A DNA stretch of 64,000 bases from Lewinellaceae bacterium. Lineage in GTDB: Bacteria > Bacteroidota > Bacteroidia > Chitinophagales > Saprospiraceae. This document shows positions 1-7,678 of this stretch, in pieces. The stretch covers positions 1 through 64,000 of the forward strand of contig JACJXW010000007.1 in assembly GCA_020636405.1 (NCBI GenBank), written 5' to 3'. The notes beneath the pieces were generated by a model, which saw only the letters and a program-made list of their open reading frames with translations, had not been told where the DNA came from and did no database searches. A program made the translations under genes and the position numbers. Every line of letters begins with the position of its first letter. Within the stretch, counting starts at the first letter, position 1.

Positions 1-457
1 CCACTTTTTTCTGGTATCTGACCATATCGCACACGGTCTTTTCTGCATCGTATATCTCCACCATTTCACCTTCAACTTCCGCTTCTATGATGCCTGTTTC
101 ATAGGCAGCCTCTTCCCAGTAGTAGAGCTTGATGGGTGGGTACTCTGGCAAAACAACTTTGTACTTTTTGGGTACTGCTACATGATATTCTGCAGGAACA
201 AAGGTAGATAGGTCATGGTAAGCTGCTGCAGAGAAAAGACAGAAGACCCCCCTTTTTACGATATAAGATACCTCTACCATTTCAGATACAGGGACATCCG
301 TCCAGCGGTAAAGGCCACGTTTTAGTTTTATTACCTGTCCCGAATCAAGTAGCTCCTGAAGTTGGTAATAGGTAATACCATCTTCAAGAAGCTCGCTGAC
401 GTTTGCGACACCACCGTGCTTTTCAAATACTGTTTCAGGTTCAATCGAATTTTTCAT
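1..457 (-). CDS. AbiEi-type antitoxin / transcriptional regulator, partial (left edge)
   Basis: ATG at 457-455 opens a minus-strand frame with no stop before base 1, so the C-terminus lies outside the window; 152 codons are visible. The N-terminus (KHGGVANVSELLEDGI, then YYQLQELLDSGQVIKLKRGL) reads as the winged-helix domain of type IV AbiEi antitoxins. It is followed by the family's usual core: LFSAAAYHDLSTFVPAEY, a VAVPKKYK strand and EIYDAEKTVCDMVRY. In this family the protein represses its own operon and counteracts an AbiEii nucleotidyltransferase toxin normally encoded directly downstream, which here would be beyond base 1. The call rests on the order of these blocks. Whether a toxin follows cannot be seen. 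Confidence 0.8.
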   Translation of the reverse strand, partial: MKNSIEPETVFEKHGGVANVSELLEDGITYYQLQELLDSGQVIKLKRGLYRWTDVPVSEMVEVSYIVKRGVFCLFSAAAYHDLSTFVPAEYHVAVPKKYKVVLPEYPPIKLYYWEEAAYETGIIEAEVEGEMVEIYDAEKTVCDMVRYQKKV

Positions 458-592
458 TTCTACGGCTAAAAATCAATATCAGCCGTAAATTTATAAAATA
501 ATAATGACTTTTCAAATTATTTTAAGCATGGATAAGCCCTATTTGTCCCCTATGTAAGCCACACATAATTGCACTATTCAGAGAAATGGAAA

Positions 593-622
593 CAAAAAAG
601 CCCAGACGCATCGCCCGGGCTT
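593..622 (-). terminator. Intrinsic terminator for the small membrane-protein gene
   Basis: On the minus strand a GCCC/GGGC-based stem is followed by six T. It lies about 60 bases after the stop of the 685-909 gene and ahead of the AbiEi start region. Confidence 0.7.
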
Positions 623-684
623 TAACAATTACTCCGAAGGAGTGCCTTCGGCATAATCCCATGAACATATCCAAAAACGCTACT

Positions 685-909
685 TCATTTGTCGCCCTTC
701 ACTGCCGTCTGGCTGACCCCGGCTGCGACCGAACCAGCAACTACCAGTACTTTAGCTGCAGCCAATAACCAGGCAGGCAGGGCGACAGGAACTGTAATCA
801 AAGTGCCTCCAATTGCACCCAGCACAATCCCCAGGTTCCGGATGGTTTTGAAAAAGTTTGGTGTGGGAGCGCTCAGCCGCTCCATGACTGACATTTTTTG
901 AGTTTCCAT
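685..909 (-). CDS. Small putative membrane protein (74 aa), function unknown
   Basis: I take the start at ATG 909-907 (METQKMSVMERLS). A longer frame reaches 1062 but runs back through the terminator of the neighbouring gene into its 3' end. The protein has a charged N-terminus (residues 1-25), then two hydrophobic stretches, LGIVLGAIGGTLITVPVALP and WLLAAAKVLVVAGSVAAGV, ending in a lysine-rich tail. It is therefore probably a small inner-membrane protein with two helices, superficially holin-like, but nothing ties it to a phage. It lies downstream of the MARQKG-type gene on the same strand, with a terminator between and another after it, so it may be expressed separately. No family recognised. 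Confidence 0.55.
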   Translation of the reverse strand: METQKMSVMERLSAPTPNFFKTIRNLGIVLGAIGGTLITVPVALPAWLLAAAKVLVVAGSVAAGVSQTAVKGDK

Positions 910-933
910 AAGCCTATGAATTTTGATTTGGAT

Positions 934-965
934 AAAAAAGGGCATGGACTTCGTCACCCATGCCC
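934..965 (-). terminator. Intrinsic terminator of the MARQKG-type gene
   Basis: Perfect 8-bp stem (gggcatgg at 940-947, ccatgccc at 958-965) with a six-T run on the minus strand. It ends 38 bases after the stop at 1004. Confidence 0.8.
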
Positions 966-1003
966 CCGAAAAAGTGCAAACCGTACCCTCATCGAGGGCT
1001 AAA

Positions 1004-1804
1004 TCAGAACACGTCCACCAACTGCATTGCATTGCCGGAGGCGAACAGATAATAGTTGTCACCTACCTTCTGGTAAAACTCGACACCAACAGCATTAAGC
1101 ACAGCCACATCGGCAGACGGCTCCAGGTCGTTGAGTAGCTTTGCTTCAAGGCTGATGGCTTCTGTCGGCAATTTTACATCGATGTAGTCTGTAAAGGCCG
1201 TTCCCGAAACACCGTTCTGGTCAGCTACCTTCGGCTCATAAACCTTGGACTCTGCGTTGAACACATAGTCGGAAATCGCCGATACCGCATTGACCAACCT
1301 GAAATGGGTCGCACCGGTCGGCACGTTCAGGAAGTTTTGCGGCTGGAAAACCGGTACTGCGAGTGTCGAACCTATCCTTGCTGCCAGTGGGGTCAAGGTG
1401 AACGGAATCCGGAGAACGGAAGTGAGCGACAATCTGGGGTCGAAATCCAAACCTTCCAGGTACTGAGGAACTTGGGTAATTAGAATCGCTCGCTGGCCAC
1501 GTGCTTCGGAGCCGTCTTCCAAGTTGATTTTTTTGATAACGCCCATGAGCGTCCCGGTGAGCCGCCTGCTGAACATGTGCTTCAAGGGGCTGAACGCTGC
1601 GCGGATGGCCTTGCCAACGCTGGCACAGCCAGCAAACTCCGCCATGTTTTCCCTTGTCCGCTTGAATTCATCTGCGGTAAGTACCTGCTCCGCCGTCGGT
1701 CCGCCGACCAGCCCGGCGAAGTAGCCCTTCTCGCCCTTGATTTTGAAATGCCGCACGTCACCGATGGTGCCGACATACTTGATTAGACCTTTTTGCCTTG
1801 CCAT
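1004..1804 (-). CDS. Bacteroidota conserved hypothetical protein, MARQKG type (266 aa)
   Basis: The protein starts MARQKGLIKYVGTIGDVRHF and carries KRTRENMAEFAGCASVGKAI near residue 50. That opening and the RTRENxxEF segment match a hypothetical family I recognise as frequent in Bacteroidota, where copies often occur next to other unknown genes. No catalytic motif, signal peptide or membrane segment is visible. The C-terminal half (residues 130-266) looks beta-rich, ending GDNYYLFASGNAMQLVDVF. The gene stands alone: ATG at 1804-1802, its own terminator 38 bases after the stop, and a near-consensus -7 box (GACCTTTG, minus strand 1854-1847) 43 bases upstream. Function unknown; a structural or phage-tail-like role is only a possibility. 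Confidence 0.6.
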   Translation of the reverse strand: MARQKGLIKYVGTIGDVRHFKIKGEKGYFAGLVGGPTAEQVLTADEFKRTRENMAEFAGCASVGKAIRAAFSPLKHMFSRRLTGTLMGVIKKINLEDGSEARGQRAILITQVPQYLEGLDFDPRLSLTSVLRIPFTLTPLAARIGSTLAVPVFQPQNFLNVPTGATHFRLVNAVSAISDYVFNAESKVYEPKVADQNGVSGTAFTDYIDVKLPTEAISLEAKLLNDLEPSADVAVLNAVGVEFYQKVGDNYYLFASGNAMQLVDVF

Positions 1805-2055
1805 AGCTTTACATTTTTGTGATTAGAAATCTTTGAAAATCAACTGCAAAGGTCGGCAGGGAAGATGGGTAGAGTCAAACTCATAATAGTGCGGCAACCT
1901 GCAAAAGGCACGGAATGGAGGAGAAAAGAAAAGGATAATCCGAAAGAAGAAGGTCAACTTAAAAGGCGGCTAAACGAACTTTTCCTGCAAATCGAAGAAA
2001 TACAGCGCAAGGGGAGGAAATTTTCAAAATGTTTAACCTATGTTTAACCAAGAAA
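1805..2055. other. Intergenic region with no convincing gene
   Basis: Between the MARQKG gene start and the tRNA-Asp terminator I see a possible promoter for the former (1847-1854) and nothing else. A 60-codon plus-strand frame at 1865-2047 is lysine/glutamate-rich with no recognisable fold, and it ends inside the terminator region. Confidence 0.5.
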
Positions 2056-2091
2056 CAAAAAAGCCCCATAAGTCATTGACTTACAAGGCTT
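2056..2091 (-). terminator. Terminator downstream of tRNA-Asp
   Basis: Stem built from taagtca/tgactta, extended by gcc/ggc pairs at its base. On the minus strand it is followed by six T. It begins about 16 bases after the tRNA 3' end. Confidence 0.8.
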
Positions 2092-2106
2092 TTACTATTT
2101 TGAAAG

Positions 2107-2180
2107 CGGTCCGGACGGGACTCGAACCCGCGACCTCCTGCGTGACAGGCAGGCATTCTAACCAGCTGAACTACCGGACC
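2107..2180 (-). tRNA. tRNA-Asp (anticodon GUC)
   Basis: The minus strand folds into a 74-nt cloverleaf. The acceptor stem is GGTCCGG/CCGGACC with discriminator G. The D arm contains GTTCAGCTGGTTAGA. The anticodon stem-loop is CCTGC-CTGTCAC-GCAGG with anticodon GTC, and the T arm is GCGGG-TTCGAGT-CCCGT. No CCA is encoded. A perfect -7 box lies 53 bases upstream and a strong terminator follows, so this is a single-gene unit. Confidence 0.95.
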
Positions 2181-2232
2181 TTGTCCGCCTTGACATTCCA
2201 AAGCGAACTTGATGATTTCTCATCAGCGAGTG

Positions 2233-2264
2233 CAAATGTATGATCATTTTTAAAATCATGCAAC
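2233..2264 (-). promoter_or_regulatory. Bacteroidota-type promoter of tRNA-Asp
   Basis: Minus-strand TACATTTG (2240-2233) matches the -7 consensus TAnnTTTG exactly. A TTG lies about 20 bases upstream as a -33 box. Transcription would begin shortly before the tRNA 5' end at 2180. Confidence 0.6.
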
Positions 2265-2300
2265 CCCAAACCCTAAAAAAATAAAAAAAGTTTTGATGCC

Positions 2301-2332
2301 TTTAGGGAACACCATGCTTATTGCTAATTTTG
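2301..2332 (+). promoter_or_regulatory. Candidate promoter of accA
   Basis: TAATTTTG at 2325-2332 fits TAnnTTTG exactly, with TTTA at 2301-2304 and a 20-base spacer. This would give accA a 5' leader of about 270 bases. The remaining leader (to 2606) shows short cgggccggtaatcgg/ccggcag-type self-complementary words but no gene. Confidence 0.45.
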
Positions 2333-2606
2333 TAGTCTGGCCTGAGAAAGCCATAGGCCCCATCAGGCAGAAAAAACCCCAGGAACCGATATGCAAAGGG
2401 CCTCGACACGGGCCGGTAATCGGTTAGCAGTTCAGTTTTTTGCTGAAAACCGGCAGTGTAAATGCTAACTGCCGGAAATAACCAATCAACTAATTGTCAA
2501 TCAACCGGTAACCTGCATCCCGTCAGCTCTGCTAAACCTTACTAGTGAAAATCCCGTTCTTTCTGAGGCCCTCGCCCCGGAAAGTTGGGCAAAAACCTCA
2601 AAGGTT

Positions 2607-3584
2607 ATGGTTTTCCTGGATTTTGAGCAACCCCTTGAAAGTCTTTACGAACAGCTGGAGAAGATCCAGCAGGTCGGTGAAGAAGGTGATGTAGACGTTT
2701 CTGAGATGATCCGTGAACTGGAAGTCAAGATCAGAAACAAACGCAAAGACATCTACAGCAACCTCACCGGCTGGCAGAAGGTGCAGTTGTCCCGCCATCC
2801 TGAACGCCCCTATACCCTCTATTACATCAACCAGATGTGCCGCAAGTTCACCGAACTGCACGGCGACCGATACTACGCCGATGATAAGGCCATCGTCGGC
2901 GGGCTGGGCTCCCTCGACGGGCAGACGGTCGTCATCATAGGGCACCAGAAAGGGGTCAATACCAAAATGCGCCAGTACCGCAACTTCGGAATGGCCAACC
3001 CCGAAGGCTACCGCAAAGCCCTGCGCCTGATGCGCCTGGCCGAACGGTTCGGCTACCCGGTGGTCACCCTCATCGATACCCCGGGGGCTTTCCCCGGGCT
3101 GGAAGCCGAAGAGCGCGGCCAGGCGGAAGCCATCGCCCGCAACCTCTTCGAAATGGCACAACTTCGCGTACCCATCGTCTGTGCCGTGATCGGTGAAGGA
3201 GCATCCGGCGGCGCCATCGGTATCGGGCTGGGCGACCGCGTATACATGCTCGAAAATACCTGGTACTCGGTGATCTCCCCGGAATCCTGCTCGTCGATCC
3301 TGTGGCGCAGCTGGGACTATAAGGAACAGGCCGCCGAGGCCCTCAAACTCACCGCCGACCACATGTTCGAATTCGGACTGATCGACGGCATCATCAAGGA
3401 ACCGCTGGGCGGAGCGCACGCCGCTCCCGAAGAAATGGCTAAATTACTGAAACGGCAGATCAAAAAAGCCATCTCCGAAGTGCAGGAACTGTCCGTCGAT
3501 GAAATGATCGAAGCCCGGATCAATAAGTACGCCAATATGGGCGTTTATGATATCGAGGCTGTTGAAGAAAACGAGGGACAGTGA
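2607..3584 (+). CDS. accA: Acetyl-CoA carboxylase carboxyltransferase subunit alpha
   Basis: This subunit, with AccD, transfers the carboxyl group from carboxybiotin on BCCP to acetyl-CoA, giving malonyl-CoA, the first step of fatty-acid synthesis in the cytoplasm. The 325-residue length fits AccA. The N-terminal helical region (FEQPLESLYEQLEKIQQV) is typical. The crotonase-like core contains ELHGDRYYADDKAIVGGLG, the acyl-CoA pocket segment TLIDTPGAFPGLEAEERGQ and the oxyanion-hole region VIGEGASGGAIGIG. The C-terminus carries WYSVISPESCSSILWRSW. ATG at 2607 is the natural start, since the family begins close to this point. It is followed after 99 bases by the DUF6913 gene and dapA on the same strand, so the three may be co-transcribed. 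Confidence 0.96.
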   Translation: MVFLDFEQPLESLYEQLEKIQQVGEEGDVDVSEMIRELEVKIRNKRKDIYSNLTGWQKVQLSRHPERPYTLYYINQMCRKFTELHGDRYYADDKAIVGGLGSLDGQTVVIIGHQKGVNTKMRQYRNFGMANPEGYRKALRLMRLAERFGYPVVTLIDTPGAFPGLEAEERGQAEAIARNLFEMAQLRVPIVCAVIGEGASGGAIGIGLGDRVYMLENTWYSVISPESCSSILWRSWDYKEQAAEALKLTADHMFEFGLIDGIIKEPLGGAHAAPEEMAKLLKRQIKKAISEVQELSVDEMIEARINKYANMGVYDIEAVEENEGQ

Positions 3585-3683
3585 GCAAGGGCTGTGGCTG
3601 AAAGTTGTCGGCCGTGATTTTATAGTTCTTCCCGGCAACCCTCAGCGACCGACAAATAAGACGACTAAAATCTAAAACAAACT

Positions 3684-4241
3684 ATGAGCTTCATACACGA
3701 TATTAAGATGTGGGCTTACCACCGTAGCCTGAAGCAACAGCTTCGCCACCGGCAGGAACCCACAGGCAAAGGGGAGGCCAACCTCGACAACGCTAACTCG
3801 ATCGGCATCCTTTTTGACGCGACCGAGCTTTCCACCCGGGATACCGTCCTGGCGTATGCAGAGAAACTCCGCAAGAGGAACAAGCGCATTAAACTGCTGG
3901 GATACTTCGACGACCCGACAGATAGCGAGAACTACCCTTTCGAATACTACAACCGCAAGCAGGTGGATTGGGCATCGCGCCCCAAAGGAGAGCAAGTACA
4001 GGCTTTTATTAAACACGATTTTGACCTGCTGATGAATGTCAATACGGTTTCTCTTCTACATACCGAATACATCGCTGCCCTTTCCAATGCCAAATTGCGG
4101 GTCGGCCCCTGTACGGAGCACACGCTCTGCTACGACCTGATGATCGACCTCAGCCCCCAGTCGGGCCTGAAGCATTTCATCGAGCAGGCAGAAACCCTGC
4201 TCGGCAAAACCAATATCAAACATGAGGCAGCCCCCGTTTAG
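3684..4241 (+). CDS. DUF6913-family protein (Bacteroidota-specific, unknown function)
   Basis: This 185-residue soluble protein has no signal peptide or membrane segment. An N-terminal basic helix (MWAYHRSLKQQLRHR) is followed by an alternating beta/alpha core: SIGILFDATELSTRD, KRIKLLGYFDD, then DFDLLMNVN. It ends with LRVGPCTEHTLCYDLMIDL. This pattern matches the Bacteroidota family I know as DUF6913, which is commonly encoded beside dapA. Here its last 20 bases overlap the dapA start (4222-4241), so translation of the two is probably coupled. The conserved neighbourhood hints at a role connected to lysine/diaminopimelate or cell-wall precursor supply; no biochemical function can be read from the sequence. 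Confidence 0.75.
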   Translation: MSFIHDIKMWAYHRSLKQQLRHRQEPTGKGEANLDNANSIGILFDATELSTRDTVLAYAEKLRKRNKRIKLLGYFDDPTDSENYPFEYYNRKQVDWASRPKGEQVQAFIKHDFDLLMNVNTVSLLHTEYIAALSNAKLRVGPCTEHTLCYDLMIDLSPQSGLKHFIEQAETLLGKTNIKHEAAPV

Positions 4242-5121
4242 CGGCACCGGCGTCGCTCTGGTGACGCCTTTCCATGAAAACAAAGCTATTGATTATCCCA
4301 CGCTCGAAAAACTGATCGAATACGTGATCGAGGGCGGGGTCGATTTTATCGTCTCCCTGGGCACTACCGGCGAGGCCATCACCCTCAGCTCCCAGGAGTG
4401 CCGCGAAGTCCTGGATTTTACCATCAAAGTGGCCAACGGCAGGCTGCCCATCGTGGCGGGCCTGTTCGGCAGCAATTATACCGAAAAGCTGGTAAACAGC
4501 TTAAAATCCTATAACTTCAACGGCATCGACGCTATCATGTCGAGCAGCCCGGCCTACAGCAAGCCTTCTCAGGAGGGTATCTTCCAGCACTATATGGCCG
4601 TCGCCAAAGCCTCCCCCGTTCCCATCATCATTTATAATGTGCCCGGCCGGACGAGCTCCAACGTCGCCTCCGCCACTACCCTGCGCCTGGCTCACGCCAG
4701 CGATAAATTCATCGCCGTCAAGGAAGCCTCCGGCGACCTGATGCAGGCCATGAAGATCCTCAAGGACAAACCCGCCCGCTTTCAGGTGTGGTCCGGCGAC
4801 GACGCCCTGACCCTGCCCATGATCTCCTGCGGCGCCACCGGAGTTATCTCCGTTATCGCCAATGCCTTCCCCGAACAATTCTCCGGCATGGTGCGCAATG
4901 CCCGGAGTGGCAACTGGGAAAAGGCCCGACAACTCAACAATGAACTCCTCGACATTCACCCCTGGCTCTACGTCGACGGCAACCCCTCCGGCATCAAGGC
5001 CGCCATGGAGATACTGGGGCTTTGCCGGCAGGATCTGCGCATTCCGCTTACGCCGGTGACGGAGGCTACTTACGAACGGTTGAAGAAAGAAGTGGGAAAG
5101 GTGAGTAGCCTGGTGAATTAA
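4222..5121 (+). CDS. dapA: 4-hydroxy-tetrahydrodipicolinate synthase
   Basis: The enzyme condenses pyruvate with aspartate semialdehyde, the committed step to diaminopimelate and lysine. The 299-residue protein is a TIM barrel of the DapA family. It has GTGVALVTPF at the N-terminus, the SLGTTGEAITLSSQE pyruvate-binding loop, catalytic tyrosine 138 in IIIYNVPGRT and the Schiff-base lysine 167 in IAVKEASGD. GATGVISVIANAFPE is the usual C-terminal barrel segment. All key residues are present. The start overlaps the end of the DUF6913 gene by 20 bases, which fixes ATG 4222 as a translationally coupled start. Confidence 0.96.
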   Translation: MRQPPFSGTGVALVTPFHENKAIDYPTLEKLIEYVIEGGVDFIVSLGTTGEAITLSSQECREVLDFTIKVANGRLPIVAGLFGSNYTEKLVNSLKSYNFNGIDAIMSSSPAYSKPSQEGIFQHYMAVAKASPVPIIIYNVPGRTSSNVASATTLRLAHASDKFIAVKEASGDLMQAMKILKDKPARFQVWSGDDALTLPMISCGATGVISVIANAFPEQFSGMVRNARSGNWEKARQLNNELLDIHPWLYVDGNPSGIKAAMEILGLCRQDLRIPLTPVTEATYERLKKEVGKVSSLVN

Positions 5122-5194
5122 AGAGAATAACCTCTGCGGAACAATATTGAAGACATTTGAAACATTGGTGAAGGACTGGCACTCCTATTTCTCC

Positions 5195-5202
5195 TATCTT
5201 TA
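5195..5202 (+). promoter_or_regulatory. Candidate -7 promoter box of the beta-barrel gene
   Basis: TATCTTTA is one mismatch from TAnnTTTG and lies 46 bases before the ATG at 5249. No clear -33 TTTG is seen at the usual distance. Confidence 0.35.
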
Positions 5203-5248
5203 GAGTATTAATTAGTGACACCTGAATACACTCTAAAACTCCAAGACC

Positions 5249-5821
5249 ATGAAAACTTTGTTCTTTACCCTTCTTTTGTCAGCCCCTGTTTTGTTGAATG
5301 CTCAGTACTCCAAACCCGCCCGAATCTTCGGAAAAGGCCAGGTAGATATCCAAGCTGCCGTTGGCCTGTTTCCCACCTACATGGCCGACCGGCCGGAAGC
5401 CGTCATGCCCCCCCTGCAGTTGGGCCTCCGGTGGATGGCGGGCCGGCACTTTAGTGTAGGTATCTTCGGAAGTTATTCCACTTCCACGAGCAGAGAAAAA
5501 GTCCTCTTTGATAACATCCGCGGCAGATGGGACAATACGACCTATTTCCTCGGCCTGGAAAACGGCTTCCACTATACCAGCATCGACAACTGGGACCTCT
5601 ATGGAGGCCTATGCCTGCTGTACCAGCACGCCCTGGTCAATTCGGATAATCCGGAGTTTGAAAAGGCGATGGCACATGCCGGCATCCTGCACAGCAGCGG
5701 TAAAATGGCCCTGACGGCCTTTGTCGGTAGCCGCTTTGCCCTCTCGGCCCACACCAACGTTTTTATGGAGCTGGGATACGGCGTTTCCTTGCTGAAGGTG
5801 GGGGTGGGGTATAAATTATGA
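5249..5821 (+). CDS. Putative outer-membrane beta-barrel protein
   Basis: The 190-residue protein has a clear Sec signal peptide (MKTLFFTLLLSAPVLLNAQ, cleavage after NAQ). Alternating amphipathic strands follow: FSVGIFGSYSTST, FLGLENGFHYTS, WDLYGGLCLLYQHA, KMALTAFVGSRFA and NVFMELGYGVS. It ends in LLKVGVGYKL, a C-terminal strand of the type recognised by the BAM machinery. This matches small eight-stranded outer-membrane barrels common in Bacteroidota; transported substrate or partner is unknown. The stop codon abuts the word-repeat element at 5822. Confidence 0.75.
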   Translation: MKTLFFTLLLSAPVLLNAQYSKPARIFGKGQVDIQAAVGLFPTYMADRPEAVMPPLQLGLRWMAGRHFSVGIFGSYSTSTSREKVLFDNIRGRWDNTTYFLGLENGFHYTSIDNWDLYGGLCLLYQHALVNSDNPEFEKAMAHAGILHSSGKMALTAFVGSRFALSAHTNVFMELGYGVSLLKVGVGYKL

Positions 5822-5942
5822 TGATTTTCGATTTTCGATTTTCGATTTTCGATGTGCGATGTGCGATGTGCGATGAGTAACCCGCAGGAAGGAACCACCC
5901 GTGTTAGGAACATCACAAATCAAAAATCGCACATCGAACATC
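5822..5942. repeat. Word-repeat inverted element filling a convergent gene gap
   Basis: The entire 121-bp gap between the stops of the barrel gene and susD consists of short words. gattttc occurs about four times, then gatgtgc about three times, a non-repetitive spacer follows, and the same words return in reverse complement (aaatcaaaaatcgcacatcgaacatc). It could fold into an imperfect hairpin readable from either strand. The same words recur at 40080-40190. Confidence 0.75.
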
Positions 5943-7406
5943 CTAATACCCCTCATTCTGCACCAAATTCGGATTGGCGTCGATCTCCCGCTGCGGAATG
6001 GGCAGGCGCAGGCGCTCATCACCGGAAGGCAATCCCTTTGCCGGCTCTTCTCGCCGCATCAGGTCGTGGAAATAGTCCCCCTCGAAGGCCAGCTCTACCC
6101 GCCGCTCCAGGATGATGGCATCGATCAGGGCGGCGTTATCTGTGAAGTCCTCAACTTTATAGAGCAACAGGGCTAGGCCGTCTGGAGCTTCCTGCCCCAG
6201 GCTGTCCACAGCGCGCAGCGCGCGCTCCCGCACCTGGTTGAGTAGAGCGATGCTTTCTACGTTGACGCCTTCGGTGCGGGCCAGCGCTTCGGCGCGCATC
6301 AGGAGGAACTCGGCCAGGCGGACAATGGGTGTATCGTCCTCATTTTCGATCCAGCCGTTTTCGTATTTGTTGGTGCGTGTTGTGTCGGCGGAGATAAGAG
6401 GAGGGGCGTAGCGAAGGTCCACCGCCGCATAGCCTGCACGCTGAATAGCCGCCAGCTGGTTCGGAGGAACGACGGCCTCATAGCCGTTCTTCTTCAGATC
6501 TTCAGAAATGTAAGCCTCATTGGGGCCACTGGGGTGGTAAACGGAAGACATGCCGCCGCCCCCCTCGATCTCATCACTGGCCGAAGCGAGGATGGCCCAG
6601 ATCTCCTCGGAAGAACCTTCATGGACGAAAAACTCATCCGGGGTTGGCGTCAGCATGTAGTTGCCGCTGTCGATGATCTCCCCGGCCAACGCCGCAGCGG
6701 CAGCGTAGTCCTCTTGTTGAAAGGCGATGCGGGCGTGGTATGCGATGGCGGCGTAGCGGTTGGCCCGGCCCGGTGCGCTGGTTTCGGGCAGTAGTGCGCT
6801 GGCCGTTTCGATATCGGCCGTGGCCCGGGCGTAGGTTTCAGCAATGGTGCTCCGGGACGGAAATTGTAATTGCTCCGCCGAAAGCACCGGCTCCAGCATT
6901 AGCGGCAAGCCCAGCTCCTGGTATTTGCCCGAGCTGATCGGCTGGCAGAACAGGCGTGCCAGTTCAAAGTAGATGACGCCCCGCAGGAATAGCGCCTCCC
7001 CTTCGATCCGGCCGGCATCTTCGGCCGTCAGGCTGGCGTCCTGCGCCGCCACCGGGCCCAGCGCGCCGAGGATGACGTTGAGGTGGTTGATGGTTTTGTA
7101 GCCCTGTGTCCAGAGATTCTCCGCATTAAGATCAGTGGGGTCCATCTGCAGGGTGGCCACATTCCAAAAGGCGCCGCTCCGGTAGTCTGTATTTTCCGTC
7201 ATCAGATCGGCAAAGAGCACCGTATTCCTCCCCAGCAGGCTGCCGTTTTGCACGCCGTCGTAGGCGCCGGCGAGGGCGGCTTCCAGGTCGGCGGCGGTTT
7301 GGAAAACCTTCTCTACCGATAACTGATCCGACGGTTCTACATCGGAAAGGAAGTTACAGGAGGCGGCGAGTAAGGTAATGAGGAAAAGTTGGAAAATATT
7401 TTTCAT
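5943..7406 (-). CDS. SusD/RagB-family nutrient-binding outer-membrane lipoprotein
   Basis: The start is ATG 7406 (MKNIFQLF), because it gives a lipoprotein signal ending in LAASC, with the lipid-anchored Cys at residue 16; the frame extends upstream but without a signal. The mature protein (487 aa in all) shows the SusD layout: a degenerate TPR helical scaffold with the NFLSDVEPSDQLSVEKVF opening, then RIEGEALFLRGVIYFELARL, and a C-terminal VRLAEFLLMRAEALAR / ERRVELAFEGDYFHDLMR block. SusD proteins are the surface lid of a SusC transporter and bind glycans, peptides or other large nutrients. Its partner lies just upstream (7677-10646), separated by a 270-bp gap holding a large palindrome. The substrate cannot be read from the sequence. 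Confidence 0.93.
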   Translation of the reverse strand: MKNIFQLFLITLLAASCNFLSDVEPSDQLSVEKVFQTAADLEAALAGAYDGVQNGSLLGRNTVLFADLMTENTDYRSGAFWNVATLQMDPTDLNAENLWTQGYKTINHLNVILGALGPVAAQDASLTAEDAGRIEGEALFLRGVIYFELARLFCQPISSGKYQELGLPLMLEPVLSAEQLQFPSRSTIAETYARATADIETASALLPETSAPGRANRYAAIAYHARIAFQQEDYAAAAALAGEIIDSGNYMLTPTPDEFFVHEGSSEEIWAILASASDEIEGGGGMSSVYHPSGPNEAYISEDLKKNGYEAVVPPNQLAAIQRAGYAAVDLRYAPPLISADTTRTNKYENGWIENEDDTPIVRLAEFLLMRAEALARTEGVNVESIALLNQVRERALRAVDSLGQEAPDGLALLLYKVEDFTDNAALIDAIILERRVELAFEGDYFHDLMRREEPAKGLPSGDERLRLPIPQREIDANPNLVQNEGY

Positions 7407-7449
7407 CAGAAAGTAGGTTTGTAGATGGTTTGCGTTGATATTCTTGGCT

Positions 7450-7475
7450 GTCACGAATGCACGAATGCACAAGCT
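7450..7475. repeat. Short tandem word cacgaatg
   Basis: Two copies of a cacgaatg-type word lie in the susC-susD gap. The reverse complement of this word (gtgcattcgtg) forms a longer cluster at 42655-42710 in front of cusA. Confidence 0.5.
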
Positions 7476-7514
7476 AGCCTGTCAGTACAACTAACCACTA
7501 TCCGTGTCTCTTTA

Positions 7515-7678
7515 AGAGCATGTTTGGAGGCCGGGTTTGAAAGCGAAAAGAGTCAGTTTTTTGATGAAACAAGGCGTCTTTTTGAAGAGCGTACCCTGAG
7601 GTACGGTCAAGAAAAGCAACGAAGTGTCATCAAAAAAGTGGCCTTTGCAGCTCAAAGATTGGCCTCCAAACATGCTCT
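7515..7678. repeat. 164-bp near-palindromic (MITE-like) element between susC and susD
   Basis: The ends are an 18-bp perfect inverted repeat: agagcatgtttggaggcc at 7515-7532 and its complement at 7661-7678. The interior is also self-complementary: cagttttttgatga pairs with tcatcaaaaaagtg, and gtacc pairs with ggtac near the centre, so nearly the whole element can fold as one hairpin. It contains no ORF. The right end reaches into the susC stop codon (TAG at 7679-7677). Confidence 0.8.

Noticed and set aside
685..1804. Prophage remnant (holin plus structural protein)
   Set aside because: A two-helix small protein and an unknown conserved protein with separate terminators are not enough; no integrase, terminase or lysis gene is in the window.
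1865..2047. 60-codon plus-strand frame before tRNA-Asp
   Set aside because: Charged, no homology recognised, no promoter box, and it ends in the tRNA terminator region.
2598..3419. 273-codon minus-strand frame over accA
   Set aside because: Complement of the highly conserved accA; no independent evidence.
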